This document shows positions 1 to 8,528 of a stretch of DNA of 33,476 bases, piece after piece (within the stretch, counting starts at the first letter, position 1; each line of letters opens with the position of its first letter). The stretch comes from Desulfobacterales bacterium. Lineage in GTDB: Bacteria; Desulfobacterota; Desulfobacteria; Desulfobacterales; JAHEIW01. The stretch lies in NCBI GenBank assembly GCA_030145015.1, contig JAQYWI010000045.1, positions 1-33,476 on the forward strand, given 5' to 3'. The position numbers and the translations under genes were made by a program. The notes below the pieces were generated by a model that had not been told where the DNA came from, did not search any database, and saw only the letters and a list, made by a program, of their open reading frames with translations.

Positions 1-2
1 CA

Positions 3-188
3 TCTAACCTTGGGAAATACAAAACGGGTTTTCAGATTGCCGCCATTATTCCGTTAATGTTCCATTATCCATTTTTCGGCCTCAACGTACAGGTCATCGG
101 CGCATTATTTTTGTGGGGAGCTCTGGTTTTCACCATCTGGTCCGGGGCTGATTATTTCATAAAGTCCCGAACACTTTTTCAAAACTGA
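3..188 (+). CDS. pgsA: CDP-diacylglycerol--glycerol-3-phosphate 3-phosphatidyltransferase, C-terminal part
   Basis: The gene is cut by the window edge; only the last 61 codons are visible. They begin with an S-N-L-G-K-Y-K-T-G-F-Q stretch, which matches the G-K-x-K-T-x-x-Q segment of the CDP-alcohol phosphatidyltransferase family. Two hydrophobic helices follow and the protein ends in a short basic tail. PgsA makes phosphatidylglycerol phosphate in the inner membrane, the committed step to phosphatidylglycerol and cardiolipin. Identification rests on this short C-terminus plus the two tRNA genes immediately downstream, the same order as pgsA-glyW-cysT in Escherichia coli. The catalytic CDP-alcohol motif lies outside the window. 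Confidence 0.75.
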   Translation, partial: SNLGKYKTGFQIAAIIPLMFHYPFFGLNVQVIGALFLWGALVFTIWSGADYFIKSRTLFQN

Positions 189-241
189 GCTTTTTTATTG
201 ACAAAAAATTGTGAACTGGCTAAAAGGTGAGGTTTATATAA

Positions 242-316
242 GCGGGAATAACTCAGTGGTAGAGTGCGACCTTGCCAAGGTCGAAGTCGCGGGTTCAAAT
301 CCCGTTTCCCGCTCCA
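242..316 (+). tRNA. tRNA-Gly(GCC)
   Basis: A full cloverleaf can be drawn. The acceptor stem pairs GCGGGAA with TTCCCGC (306-312). The D arm contains AGTGGTAGAG. The anticodon stem pairs CGACC with GGTCG around a TTGCCAA loop, with GCC at 274-276. The T arm contains GGTTCAAATCC. The discriminator is T313 and CCA is encoded at 314-316. It lies just downstream of pgsA and seven bases before a tRNA-Cys gene, so the two are probably one transcript. Confidence 0.97.
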
Positions 317-323
317 TTTTTTT

Positions 324-398
324 GGCGGCATAGCCAAGTGGTAAGGCAGCGGTCTGCAAAACCGCAATTCGTCAGTTCGACTCTGACTGCCGCCTCCA
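324..398 (+). tRNA. tRNA-Cys(GCA)
   Basis: The acceptor stem pairs GGCGGCA with TGCCGCC (388-394). The anticodon stem pairs GCGGT with ACCGC around a CTGCAAA loop, with GCA at 356-358. The T arm is CAGTTCGACTCTG. The discriminator is T395, the base expected for tRNA-Cys, and CCA is encoded at 396-398. The tRNA-Leu that follows in Escherichia coli is absent; a terminator comes next instead. Confidence 0.97.
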
Positions 399-408
399 AA
401 GAAACGAT

Positions 409-449
409 AAGGGTTTGCAAGAATTTCAATAACTTGTAAGCCCTTTTTT
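409..449 (+). terminator. Rho-independent terminator after the tRNA pair
   Basis: The 13-base arms at 409-421 and 433-445 pair fully if two G-U pairs are allowed, around an 11-base loop. A run of six T follows at 444-449. It lies 10 bases after tRNA-Cys, as expected for the end of the pgsA-tRNA transcript. Confidence 0.8.
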
Positions 450-942
450 CATGTTTTAGCTTACATCACAAAACATCACAGAAAGTATGAAAAATCAGAA
501 AAAAATAGGGATGCCTATGATTTTATGCGTTTTGCAATTCTACCATGAAAATGCAGCGGACGTTAGAAAAACGGCGTCAAGTCCACACTTTTCACAACCT
601 GACCCAGTCAGGGGGAAGATTCCTTGCCAGCTTAAGCCGGAAAACGACAATTCATGGCTCCAGGAGGACGATTCAGGCCGGAAAACGACAAGTCGCGATA
701 AAGCTTCCGCTTCGTTAAAACTATGGGTATCTTGGCCATGAGTGCCGACTGGCCGTCCGCTCCACACATGTTGTGGTTTCTTTTTCCTTGACTCATATGG
801 GGTGCTTCTCTATAGTTTTTGCCTGGAAAGGAAAGTTCTTGTCAACTTGTTTTTATTCCAGAGGGAATCAAAGACACTGTTTCGGAGGGATTCGGTCGGT
901 GTATCTATTATCGGTAAAAATTATTAAAAAGGAGATTTGAAA
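450..942. other. Intergenic region without a recognisable gene
   Basis: About 490 bases between the tRNA terminator and the next convincing gene. Short open frames are present on both strands, but their translations resemble no family I know and none has a good ribosome binding site. A 15-base direct repeat (GCCGGAAAACGACAA) occurs at 636-650 and 677-691. The stretch may be a decayed gene or insertion; nothing in it proves this. The promoter of the gene at 943 presumably lies in its last part. Confidence 0.5.
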
Positions 943-1911
943 ATGACGACAAGCGACGCAACGGAAAAAAGACCTCTCTGGTTGTTAATCGAGGAGAATA
1001 TCCTTGGGCTCGATTCGCAGGACCTCTCAGCGGAAAATCTGGAAGCATCGATTCAACGGATTGCGGGTGAAATTGACAATGCGGGTTACAATGTTTCGCG
1101 TCATGGGGGCAATTTGCTTCAATTAAGATGGACGCTGAATGACACGCACAAAGTCGGGAGGCCCCTTATGCAGGATTTCAACACTGCGATCGCGGCACTT
1201 ACACTGGAAGACGTGGCGGACCCTTATTTTGCAGCGAATAAGCTCATCAACGACATTGGAAAAACGTGGCCAAAACTCAAAAGATCAGAGCGCAGAGCGG
1301 ATGTGATACAAATTGTCGAGAAGGCAAAACTCGATCTGCTCATCTCCAATGCAAAAGGTTTGCCCGACGATGAAGGTATCCGATTTCTCATTGAGGAGCA
1401 GGTGGCTCCCGAAGTGATCACCAATGCGTTGGACATTACCGGGGAGAAGTTGGAACAGGTGAACGACGCGATGGAAAATGAACGCGCAGAGCGGGCCAGA
1501 GTAGAAAAGTTGCTCGAGGCGGTAGATGGCAAGTCCAACGAAGAAAAGGTGAAGCACCTTTTTACGAATAACGTCACTGAAGAATTGATAATCGAGATGG
1601 CGAAAGTTGACCAGGGTGCGATCAATAGTGTCAAACAGGCAATGGAAGCGGAGCTAAAGGAAAAACAAAGGCTGGAAGAAGAGGCGGCCGCACGGAAAAA
1701 GGAAGAGGCTGCAGGACCGGCGCTGGAAGAAATTCCGCCGGATGAGATGCTCGAACACATCGAGTCCATTCGCGAAATCATGGAATTCAGCGATCAGGAA
1801 AAGGAAATCAGAGTTATGTGCGAGCAGAGCTCCATCCCCAAGGCCCTTGTGGACATTGCGGTTTCGGAGCCGGACAGACTGGATGAGCTCGAAAAAGAGG
1901 CGGAGGGATAA
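943..1911 (+). CDS. Uncharacterised acidic helical/coiled-coil protein
   Basis: I do not recognise a named family. The 322-residue product is acidic and predicted all-helical from composition, with a charged E/K/R-rich stretch around residues 210-260 that looks like a coiled coil. It has no signal peptide, membrane segment or cysteine cluster. A TTG two codons upstream is in frame, but the ATG at 943 is preferred because AAGGAGA (929-935) sits 7 bases before it. It stands alone on the plus strand and converges on the P-loop gene at 1951. It may be a cytoplasmic scaffold or a partner of another protein; no function can be assigned. Confidence 0.85.
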   Translation: MTTSDATEKRPLWLLIEENILGLDSQDLSAENLEASIQRIAGEIDNAGYNVSRHGGNLLQLRWTLNDTHKVGRPLMQDFNTAIAALTLEDVADPYFAANKLINDIGKTWPKLKRSERRADVIQIVEKAKLDLLISNAKGLPDDEGIRFLIEEQVAPEVITNALDITGEKLEQVNDAMENERAERARVEKLLEAVDGKSNEEKVKHLFTNNVTEELIIEMAKVDQGAINSVKQAMEAELKEKQRLEEEAAARKKEEAAGPALEEIPPDEMLEHIESIREIMEFSDQEKEIRVMCEQSSIPKALVDIAVSEPDRLDELEKEAEG

Positions 1912-1950
1912 GCCGAATTTTAGTTTAACCCTGAGGATTGAAATCTTTTT

Positions 1951-2652
1951 TTAAGTTTGATCCTTAATCAACATGGTGGCCGGATCCAGCATTAAATCCG
2001 GTTGATCTGCACGCGGTACCGCCCCCTTCAGGGCTTTTATCAGAATCTGTTTGCCGACCGGCACCAGATGGATGGCCACTTCAAACAACTCGGCCACGGG
2101 AATGAATTGTAAAGGGGTTCCGTTGAGGTCCGGGTCTTCATGGCGGTGAGTTCGGATGGTGAACCACACAAGCATCGGGTGTTTATTTACCAGGGTTTTC
2201 AATTTAGCAAGGTCGGGGCTCACTGAGTCCTCAAAGGGGATACCATCGACGATCATCATATCCGGCTTAAAAATATCCTGTTCGATAAGGTCGGTAAGTC
2301 TTTCTTCCAGTTTGGGTACGCTGAATCCTTCCACCCGAAACGTCATAATGAACCGATGGGGCAGAACCGAATCCCACAGCTGGCCACTTTGAGGGATATC
2401 ATATTGGGTGGCGATGCGGCTAAAGACTTCTCTATACCACAAACTTACCTTTTTTACGGGATCATCAAGGCTGATGTGAAGCACTTTTTTTTCTCGAAGC
2501 ATGCTGTTTAAGGCCAGCTGGACTAAAAAGGCGGTTTTACCAACACCGGCCCTGGCCATCACCGCCCCGAATTGGCCTTTATTAAGGATATCATCGCTTT
2601 CATATCCCATCCGTCTCAGCGGATTTTTCAATATGAGCTCATTTTTTAGCAT
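1951..2652 (-). CDS. RecA/KaiC-like P-loop ATPase domain protein
   Basis: The 233-residue protein has a Walker A segment A-R-A-G-V-G-K-T about 35 residues in, followed by Q-L-A-L-N-S and a V-L-H-I-S-L-D-D strand. A Walker B-like M-M-I-V-D-G lies in the middle. This is the layout of a single RecA-superfamily domain as in KaiC or the DnaB C-terminus. The DnaB helicase N-domain and the second KaiC domain are missing. The start at 2652 is chosen for AAAGGA eight bases upstream. An in-frame ATG at 2736 overlaps the EF-G stop and also has GGAGG before it, so a 28-residue longer form is possible. It follows the EF-G gene closely and is probably cotranscribed with it. Substrate and role are unknown. 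Confidence 0.8.
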   Translation of the reverse strand: MLKNELILKNPLRRMGYESDDILNKGQFGAVMARAGVGKTAFLVQLALNSMLREKKVLHISLDDPVKKVSLWYREVFSRIATQYDIPQSGQLWDSVLPHRFIMTFRVEGFSVPKLEERLTDLIEQDIFKPDMMIVDGIPFEDSVSPDLAKLKTLVNKHPMLVWFTIRTHRHEDPDLNGTPLQFIPVAELFEVAIHLVPVGKQILIKALKGAVPRADQPDLMLDPATMLIKDQT

Positions 2653-2725
2653 GCTGATATTCCTTTCTTTGATATAAATGATTTTATTACGTCTCAGCTC
2701 CGCATTGGTTTTACCGAATTGCGGG

Positions 2726-4813
2726 TTAAGCAACATTCTTTTTTTCCTCCGCGGCTTTTTTCAGTAGCGCCTCCGCGATGGATTGCGGAACCTGTTTATA
2801 CGTCATAAATTCCATCGTAAATTGCGCCTGCCCTTTGGTAACCGATCTTAAATCGGTGGAATAACCAAACATTTCAGATAGCGGGACCTGGGCTTCGATG
2901 ACCGTAAAGGGTCCCTCGTCCTGGGTACCGACAATCAATGCCCTGCGCTGATTTAAGGTTGCCATGACCGCTCCCTGAAATTCAGTGGGTGTTTCCACAA
3001 CGACTTTCATTATCGGTTCGTGAATAACCGGCTTGGCTCTGGCGTAACCTTGCCGGAAAGCGCCGCGGGCTGCGGCCTGAAACGCCATTTCGGAGGAGTC
3101 TACGGCGTGAGAAGCGCCGTCATTGATAACCACGCGAACCCCGGTGACGGGCAGCTCCATTTTGGGTCCTTTTTGCATGGAATTTTTAAAGCCCTTTTCA
3201 CAGGCGGCAATAAATTGAATCGGAATCGACCCGCCCGTGATTTTACTTTCGAAAACAAAATCTTCATCCTGGATCGGCTCCAAATAGCCGGCAACCCGTC
3301 CGAATTGACCGGCACCGCCGGTTTGCTTTTTGTGAATGTAGTCGAACTCCGCTTTCTGGGTGATGGTTTCCCGATAGGCGACGCGGGGCGGGCTGGTGTC
3401 TACTTCGGCCTGATATTCGCGTCGCATGCGTTCAATGTAGACTTCCAGATGGAGTTCACCCATCCCCGAAATAATCGTGTCACCGGTTTCGTCGTTCACA
3501 TAGGTTTTAAATGTCGGATCTTCCTTGGTAAACCGCCCCAGGGCTTTGGATACATTGACCTCGGATTTATTGTCCTTGGGGAAAATGGCCAGGGATATCA
3601 CCGGTTCCGGCACATACATGGACGTCATCGTTAAACTGATTCCAGGGGCGACGAAGCTGTCTCCCGAAGCGCAGTCAATACCGAACAATGCGCCGATGTA
3701 GCCGGCGGAAATCGTGTCGATATCTTCCATCTGATCTGCATGCATACGGATGAGGCGGCCCACCTTAACCTTTTTGCCGGTACGCACATTAACGATCGTA
3801 TCGCCTTTGGCCAGAGCACCCTGATAGACCCGGATGTAAGTTAACTGACCATAGGGCCCGTCTTCCAGCTTAAATGCCAGGGCAACCAGGGGCTTGTCGA
3901 TTTCATTGGAGAGCACGACCGGCTGCTCGGCGTTATTCATGTCCAGGGCCTCATTGTCGACGTCGAGCGGGCAGGGCAGAAGTCGGGTGACCGCATCCAA
4001 AAGGGGTTGGATCCCTTTATTTTTATATGCAGAGCCCAAAAAGACCGGTGTCAGCTGACGCGAGATGACACCCTGGCGGATACCATCGAGAATCATTTCA
4101 GCACTGAAGTCTTTTTCTTCCAGGATGGCTTCAGTCAGTTCATCTGAAAACATGGAAGCCTGATCGATAAGAATTTCGCGGTTATCAAGAGCGGTTTGCA
4201 TTAAATCTTGCGGAATTTCCGATAGACGGATCTTTTCACCTTTTTCACCGTCAAAGTAGATCGCCTTCATGGAGACGAGATCAACCACACCTTCAAAATC
4301 CGCTTCCAGTCCAATGGGCAATTGCATTGCGACGGCATTATGCCCCAGTTTTTCTTTAAGCTGTCGAACCACCCGGTCCGGGTTGGCGCCGCTGCGATCA
4401 CATTTATTGACAAACGCAATACAGGGGACTTTATAGCGCTTCATTTGTTGATCGACCGTTATGGACTGGGATTGGACTCCGGCAACGCCACAAAGGACGA
4501 GCATGGCTCCATCCAGGACCCGCAAAGAACGTTCGACTTCAATCGTAAAGTCTACGTGGCCCGGGGTGTCGATGATATTGATTTCGTGGTCCAGCCACTC
4601 GCAGTAGGTGGCCGCCGAAGCAATCGTGATGCCACGTTCCTTTTCGAGCTCCATGGAATCCATGGTGGCGCCGACGCCATCTTTGCCTTTGACATCATGC
4701 ATGGTGTGGATGCGATCGGTGTAGTATAGAATACGCTCGGTCAGGGTTGTTTTGCCAGAATCGATATGGGCGCTGATGCCGATGTTGCGCAGGTTCCGAA
4801 TATCTTTTTTCAT
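2726..4813 (-). CDS. fusA: Translation elongation factor G, spd-type
   Basis: EF-G is the GTPase that drives ribosomal translocation. The 695-residue length and five-domain layout are complete. G1 is A-H-I-D-S-G-K-T-T (residues 15-23), then [13 protein letters not shown] and the N-K-C-D box. The domain IV region and the C-terminal [12 protein letters not shown] are present. A serine at position 19, where canonical EF-G has alanine, and the [13 protein letters not shown] segment resemble the spirochaete/planctomycete/deltaproteobacterial (spd) and mitochondrial EF-G1 group. Such genomes often carry a second EF-G for ribosome recycling; none is visible here. AAGGAACT precedes the ATG. It is not next to rpsL/rpsG/tuf, which also suggests a non-canonical EF-G. 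Confidence 0.95.
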   Translation of the reverse strand: MKKDIRNLRNIGISAHIDSGKTTLTERILYYTDRIHTMHDVKGKDGVGATMDSMELEKERGITIASAATYCEWLDHEINIIDTPGHVDFTIEVERSLRVLDGAMLVLCGVAGVQSQSITVDQQMKRYKVPCIAFVNKCDRSGANPDRVVRQLKEKLGHNAVAMQLPIGLEADFEGVVDLVSMKAIYFDGEKGEKIRLSEIPQDLMQTALDNREILIDQASMFSDELTEAILEEKDFSAEMILDGIRQGVISRQLTPVFLGSAYKNKGIQPLLDAVTRLLPCPLDVDNEALDMNNAEQPVVLSNEIDKPLVALAFKLEDGPYGQLTYIRVYQGALAKGDTIVNVRTGKKVKVGRLIRMHADQMEDIDTISAGYIGALFGIDCASGDSFVAPGISLTMTSMYVPEPVISLAIFPKDNKSEVNVSKALGRFTKEDPTFKTYVNDETGDTIISGMGELHLEVYIERMRREYQAEVDTSPPRVAYRETITQKAEFDYIHKKQTGGAGQFGRVAGYLEPIQDEDFVFESKITGGSIPIQFIAACEKGFKNSMQKGPKMELPVTGVRVVINDGASHAVDSSEMAFQAAARGAFRQGYARAKPVIHEPIMKVVVETPTEFQGAVMATLNQRRALIVGTQDEGPFTVIEAQVPLSEMFGYSTDLRSVTKGQAQFTMEFMTYKQVPQSIAEALLKKAAEEKKNVA

Positions 4814-4830
4814 TTTGAGTTCCTTTGATT

Positions 4831-4865
4831 AAAAACCCCCATCTGCTGGAATGCGCGATGGGGGT
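4831..4865 (-). terminator. Rho-independent terminator before the EF-G gene
   Basis: A perfect 9-bp stem (4835-4843 with 4857-4865, arms ACCCCCATC and GATGGGGGT) with a 13-base loop. Read on the minus strand it is followed by TTTTT at 4831-4835. It ends transcription from the Smr gene, which implies that the EF-G gene has its own promoter or depends on read-through. Confidence 0.7.
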
Positions 4866-4929
4866 GTAAGCGGTATAAATTTGAAACTGCAAAATCTAAT
4901 GACAAATATGAATATTGTCAAGTCCTTTT

Positions 4930-5631
4930 TTATTTGCGCCCCTTTTTAAACCGCTTGGTAGCCGGGCGTTTTCTCAAGAGCACATAGGTCGCTCCGGCAC
5001 CCCCGTCACATAATCGTGCGCTTGCAAATGCCATGACCCACTTTCGCCAGCGGCCGGTCGTAAGCCATTTAAACACGTTTGTCTTTAAGATCGGTTCAGC
5101 CGGTGACGAAAGGCCGCGGCCGTGAATGACTAAAACCATACGTTTTCCGTCGGCGATACTTCTTTTAAAAAAGTCCTCAAAGACCTCCCCGGCGTTTTCG
5201 ACACTGAGCCCGTGCAAATCGATGTGCCCCTGGATCGAAAATTCTCCGCGATGAAGCCTTTCAGCGACTGTACGATTGACCTGATACCCGGTACCTTCGA
5301 TATATTCAGCTGTGTCCGCAACGACAAACCCTTTGCCGGTCCTAACCAGTTCTTCCAACTGGCGCAAGATTTCAGATTCCGTATTATTAGCGCTAACGGA
5401 GGCTGACGACGCGCGGGTAGGCTGCACGGCACAAATGTTTCGCGGTAATCTTACGACATCCGCCATGGCCTCTTCAAAGATCGTCTGGTCGTTTTCGGGA
5501 TCTGTTCTGGCAGGGATCGATTTTGCAGGTGAGGCGGCCGCTGCCTCTTTGAGCGCAATAGATTTGTTTTCCAAAAGGGCCTTTAGGCCTTCAAATGGAC
5601 GGAACCCGCCTTTATGTCCGGAAGATTTCAT
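4930..5631 (-). CDS. Smr-domain protein (MutS2-type C-terminal nuclease domain)
   Basis: The C-terminal part carries the Smr signatures: D-L-H-G-L, then V-L-V-I-H-G-R-G, and G-G-A-G-A-T-Y-V-L-L near the end, finishing in a basic tail. Stand-alone Smr proteins are endonucleases or RNA-binding factors related to the C-terminus of MutS2. The N-terminal 100 residues are low in complexity and probably linker. The ATG at 5631 is preferred because the product then begins M-K-S-S-G-H-K-G-G-F-R-P-F. In-frame starts at 5670 (ATG) and 5688 (TTG) would add up to 19 residues, and none of the three has a clear ribosome binding site. A terminator lies between it and EF-G. Confidence 0.85.
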   Translation of the reverse strand: MKSSGHKGGFRPFEGLKALLENKSIALKEAAAASPAKSIPARTDPENDQTIFEEAMADVVRLPRNICAVQPTRASSASVSANNTESEILRQLEELVRTGKGFVVADTAEYIEGTGYQVNRTVAERLHRGEFSIQGHIDLHGLSVENAGEVFEDFFKRSIADGKRMVLVIHGRGLSSPAEPILKTNVFKWLTTGRWRKWVMAFASARLCDGGAGATYVLLRKRPATKRFKKGRK

Positions 5632-5837
5632 TTGTTGTGCATATATTCTGAAATTGCAGGATTGTCTCATACTATATGGCTTTTTCAACTATAAGACAAA
5701 TTATTGTTGATCCGGTCTCGAGTTTATAGGTCCTATCTGAGTTGATTTATGGTAGATTCGCATTGTTATTGGCATTTTCGATCCGAATTGGTATACAGAT
5801 AAATGGGTGGATTTTAAAACAAATGCATGCAACACCG

Positions 5838-5860
5838 AATTGAGCATTTTTTGCTCAATT
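5838..5860. promoter_or_regulatory. Perfect inverted repeat upstream of the acetyl-CoA hydrolase/GNAT gene
   Basis: AATTGAGCA and TGCTCAATT form a perfect 9-bp stem with a TTTTT loop, ending 19 bases before the ATG at 5880. No T-run follows on either strand, so a terminator is unlikely. An operator or a 5'-UTR hairpin close to the ribosome binding site fits better. No specific regulator can be named. Confidence 0.45.
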
Positions 5861-5879
5861 AGGGTATAAGGGTGTTAGA

Positions 5880-7745
5880 ATGGATTTAAAGCACTTTGGT
5901 CAGGCTAAAGTCGTTAATGCGCCCGAGGCTATATCCAAAATTAAAAATGGCAGTCGTGTTTTCATCGGCACCGGATGCGGCGAACCCCAGCATTTGATCA
6001 AGGCCATGGTAGATGATTCAAATATCCAGGATATTTTGGTCTATCAGATGCTTTCGTCGACGCTTTCCCGGTTCATTGATGCTGAATCGTTTCGTCGCCG
6101 GTTTTCCCTCAAGCTTTTTTTTATCAGTCAGAGTATGCGCAAAGCCGCATTTGAAGGAAAAATTGATTATCTTCCGGCGTATTTGTCTCAAATTCCGCGG
6201 CTGTTTGCCAGTCAGCGTATCGGGCTTGATGTTGCCCTGGTCCAGGTCAGTCCGCCCGATAAATTCGGCTATTGCAGTTTAGGTGTCTCTGTGGATATCA
6301 CCCGGTCGGGATTGGAAAACGCCCATATGGTGATTGCCCAGGTGAATCCGCGGATGCCTCGAACCTGGGGCGACAGTTTCGTCCATCTTGAAGAAATCGA
6401 CTGGCTGGTCCCTTTCGAAGAGCCTCTGGTAGAGGAGGTGCCAACGGTAAAGGATAACGAAATTGCGCGCAGGATCGGCCTTTTTGTTTCCCAGCTTATC
6501 GATGACGGGGATACCCTTCAAATCGGTTTTGGTCATCTGCCTTATGCCATCTTGCCGTATTTGGATAACAAAAAGGATTTAGGTCTTCACACCCAGCTCA
6601 TAACCGACGGTCTGTTGCCTTTATTCGAGAAAAATGTCATCACCAACAAGAAAAAAACATTACTGCCGGGCAGAGCAGTTGCATCATTGTGTATGGGTTC
6701 GGAAAAGCTTTATGCCTATGTCGACAACAATCCCGCTTTCTATTTCCGTTCATCGGAATTCGTGAATGACCCTACCGTGATTGCGCGCAATGATCATCTG
6801 GTCTCCATCAGTTCGGCCCTGGAAGTGGATTTGACCGGTCAGATCTGTTCGGATTCCGTAGGCTACTTTTTTTACAGCGGGATCGGGGATCAGGTCGATT
6901 TTTTAAGGGGAAGTTCAATGTCCAAGGGCGGATTTTCGATCGTGGCGTTGCCTTCGACAGCCCAGAATGGCGCGGTCTCACGGATTGTGCCGCATTTAAG
7001 CGAGGGCGCAGGCGTGGCGACAACCCGCGGGGATGTGAATTTTGTCATTACTGAATACGGAATTGCCGAACTACAGGGAAAAGGGATTTTTCAGCGGGTC
7101 ATGGAATTGGCCCAAATTACCCATCCAAAATTCCGCGAAGCGTTAATCAGAGTGGCGAAAAAACGCCACTATATATTTGCCGACCAACTGCCGCCTTCCA
7201 CCGAAGATCTTCTTTTCCTGGAAAGTTACAAGAGCACATTAAAACTGAAAAACGGCAAAACAATGGAGTTCCGGCCACTGCTGCCATCCGATGAATTTGC
7301 CTATCGGAATTTCTTTTATTCTCTTCAGGAAAAAACGATCTATTTGCGCTTTTTCTATCGCATGCGGACCTTTTCTCATGAAGTGGTTCAAAAACACTGG
7401 GCCAGTGTCGATTACCATAAAAATATGTCGATAATCGGTCTTGTTCAGAAAGGCGGGCATAAAGAGATCAGCGCTATCGGGACCTATGCCTTTGATAATG
7501 AGAACAAGGCTGAAGTTGCCTTCGTGGTCCGTGAAGAATTCCAGGGAATGGGAATTGCCTCATATCTGCTCAGGGTCCTTGAAAAAATCGCGATAGAAAA
7601 CAATTATAAGCAATTTTCGGCAACAGTTTTACGCGAGAACAAGGCGATGATTCAAGTTTTTAAAAAGCGCTATCCAAATTCAAAGCTTTCCGTTCAAACC
7701 GGCGGCGAGATTTTAATCGAAATGGATTTAGATGGCGGGAGTTAA
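5880..7745 (+). CDS. Acetyl-CoA hydrolase/CoA-transferase fused to a GNAT acetyltransferase
   Basis: Residues ~1-440 form a family I CoA-transferase/acetyl-CoA hydrolase, with the S-G-I-G-D-Q-V-D-F-L-R-G oxyanion segment and the I-T-E-Y-G-I-A-E-L signature. Residues ~465-620 form a GNAT domain with the acetyl-CoA binding motif E-F-Q-G-M-G-I-A-S-Y-L-L. The first part would move CoA between acyl groups or hydrolyse acetyl-CoA; the second could acetylate a protein or small molecule. At the position of the catalytic glutamate (usually S-E-S-I/V-G) this protein has aspartate, D325, in C-S-D-S-V-G. From memory, aspartate is common in GNAT-fused relatives, so this may be clade-specific. It is probably monocistronic, with an inverted repeat just upstream. 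Confidence 0.9.
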   Translation: MDLKHFGQAKVVNAPEAISKIKNGSRVFIGTGCGEPQHLIKAMVDDSNIQDILVYQMLSSTLSRFIDAESFRRRFSLKLFFISQSMRKAAFEGKIDYLPAYLSQIPRLFASQRIGLDVALVQVSPPDKFGYCSLGVSVDITRSGLENAHMVIAQVNPRMPRTWGDSFVHLEEIDWLVPFEEPLVEEVPTVKDNEIARRIGLFVSQLIDDGDTLQIGFGHLPYAILPYLDNKKDLGLHTQLITDGLLPLFEKNVITNKKKTLLPGRAVASLCMGSEKLYAYVDNNPAFYFRSSEFVNDPTVIARNDHLVSISSALEVDLTGQICSDSVGYFFYSGIGDQVDFLRGSSMSKGGFSIVALPSTAQNGAVSRIVPHLSEGAGVATTRGDVNFVITEYGIAELQGKGIFQRVMELAQITHPKFREALIRVAKKRHYIFADQLPPSTEDLLFLESYKSTLKLKNGKTMEFRPLLPSDEFAYRNFFYSLQEKTIYLRFFYRMRTFSHEVVQKHWASVDYHKNMSIIGLVQKGGHKEISAIGTYAFDNENKAEVAFVVREEFQGMGIASYLLRVLEKIAIENNYKQFSATVLRENKAMIQVFKKRYPNSKLSVQTGGEILIEMDLDGGS

Positions 7746-8060
7746 ATCAAAAACCCTGCGGATTAAATAAAGATATCAGAGCATAGGATTTTCTCCACGT
7801 AAAAAAGAAAAATAACGTCATATTGGCAAATAAACATTAGATCCATAACTAGCAGAAGTTAAAGATTTAGCTTGCTAAAATAGTGTTTTTCTTGTAATTT
7901 AAGAAAGATAAGGTAAGTATAAAAAATTTTTAAACCCTTATGGTGATGGCGGGGCATATCTGTTTAATAATATTAAAGTTTTCTTTAAAAATACCGAATT
8001 TAGATTAAATCATAAACAAGCTAACTAATAAAACGGCATAAAACTTTTTAGGAGGGGCAA
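7746..8060. other. AT-rich intergenic region before the MglB/MglA operon
   Basis: No open frame or RNA gene is visible in these 315 bases. The sequence is clearly more AT-rich than its neighbours and presumably holds the promoter of the long plus-strand operon that starts at 8061. TTGCTA followed 17 bases later by TAATTT (from about 7871) is a weak sigma-70-like candidate. Confidence 0.4.
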
Positions 8061-8465
8061 GTGTCATACACGCTTGGTCAAAAACAGCTCGATAGAATAG
8101 AGGATATTTTAAATCAAGATCTCATCGACAATGGGGTGCGCTGTGTTTTTTTAATCGACATGGCTGGAAATATCATCTCCAATTTGGATAATGGAGAAAA
8201 ACAGCACGATATTTATTCTTTGGCGGCTTTGGCAGCCGGCAATTTCGGCGCCGTCAGCGCTATGGCCAAAATCATTGGCGAAAATGAGTTTTCATTGCTG
8301 TTTCACAAAGGCAAAAAAGAAAATATCCATTTTAACAAAATTACGACAGAATTTTTACTGATTACCATCTTCGGCAATGATATTTCTTTGGGCTTTTTAA
8401 GACTGAAGGTCTCCGATTCCGTTGAGCAGCTAAAAACCATTTTGGAACCCCTCCTGTCGCTTTAA
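8061..8465 (+). CDS. Roadblock/LC7-domain protein, MglB-like
   Basis: The 134-residue protein has the roadblock fold pattern: an N-terminal helix, the strand V-R-C-V-F-L-I-D-M-A-G-N-I-I-S, the helix S-L-A-A-L-A-A-G-N-F-G-A-V-S-A-M, and C-terminal strands L-L-I-T-I-F and L-G-F-L-R-L. MglB proteins of this fold are GTPase-activating partners of MglA, and an MglA-type GTPase follows 63 bases downstream. The start is GTG, chosen because GGAGGGG ends three bases before it and no other start is nearby. It is the first gene of the operon. It could also act as a GEF-like or scaffolding roadblock protein, since GAP activity cannot be read from sequence. Confidence 0.88.
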   Translation: MSYTLGQKQLDRIEDILNQDLIDNGVRCVFLIDMAGNIISNLDNGEKQHDIYSLAALAAGNFGAVSAMAKIIGENEFSLLFHKGKKENIHFNKITTEFLLITIFGNDISLGFLRLKVSDSVEQLKTILEPLLSL

Positions 8466-8528
8466 ACCTATTGGTCAATCTGCATTCTAGCTGAAGGCGT
8501 GTTGGTTGCTTTTCGCTTATATTTTCAT

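Noticed and set aside
487..927. Two short plus-strand frames after the tRNA genes
   Set aside because: No ribosome binding site, no recognisable domains, and composition unlike neighbouring genes; kept as intergenic.
1912..1950. Terminator between the convergent genes at 1911 and 1951
   Set aside because: A T-run is present but the only stem before it is four base pairs.
3020..3634. 204-codon plus-strand frame inside the EF-G gene
   Set aside because: It is the antisense shadow of a highly conserved EF-G region and its translation resembles no family.
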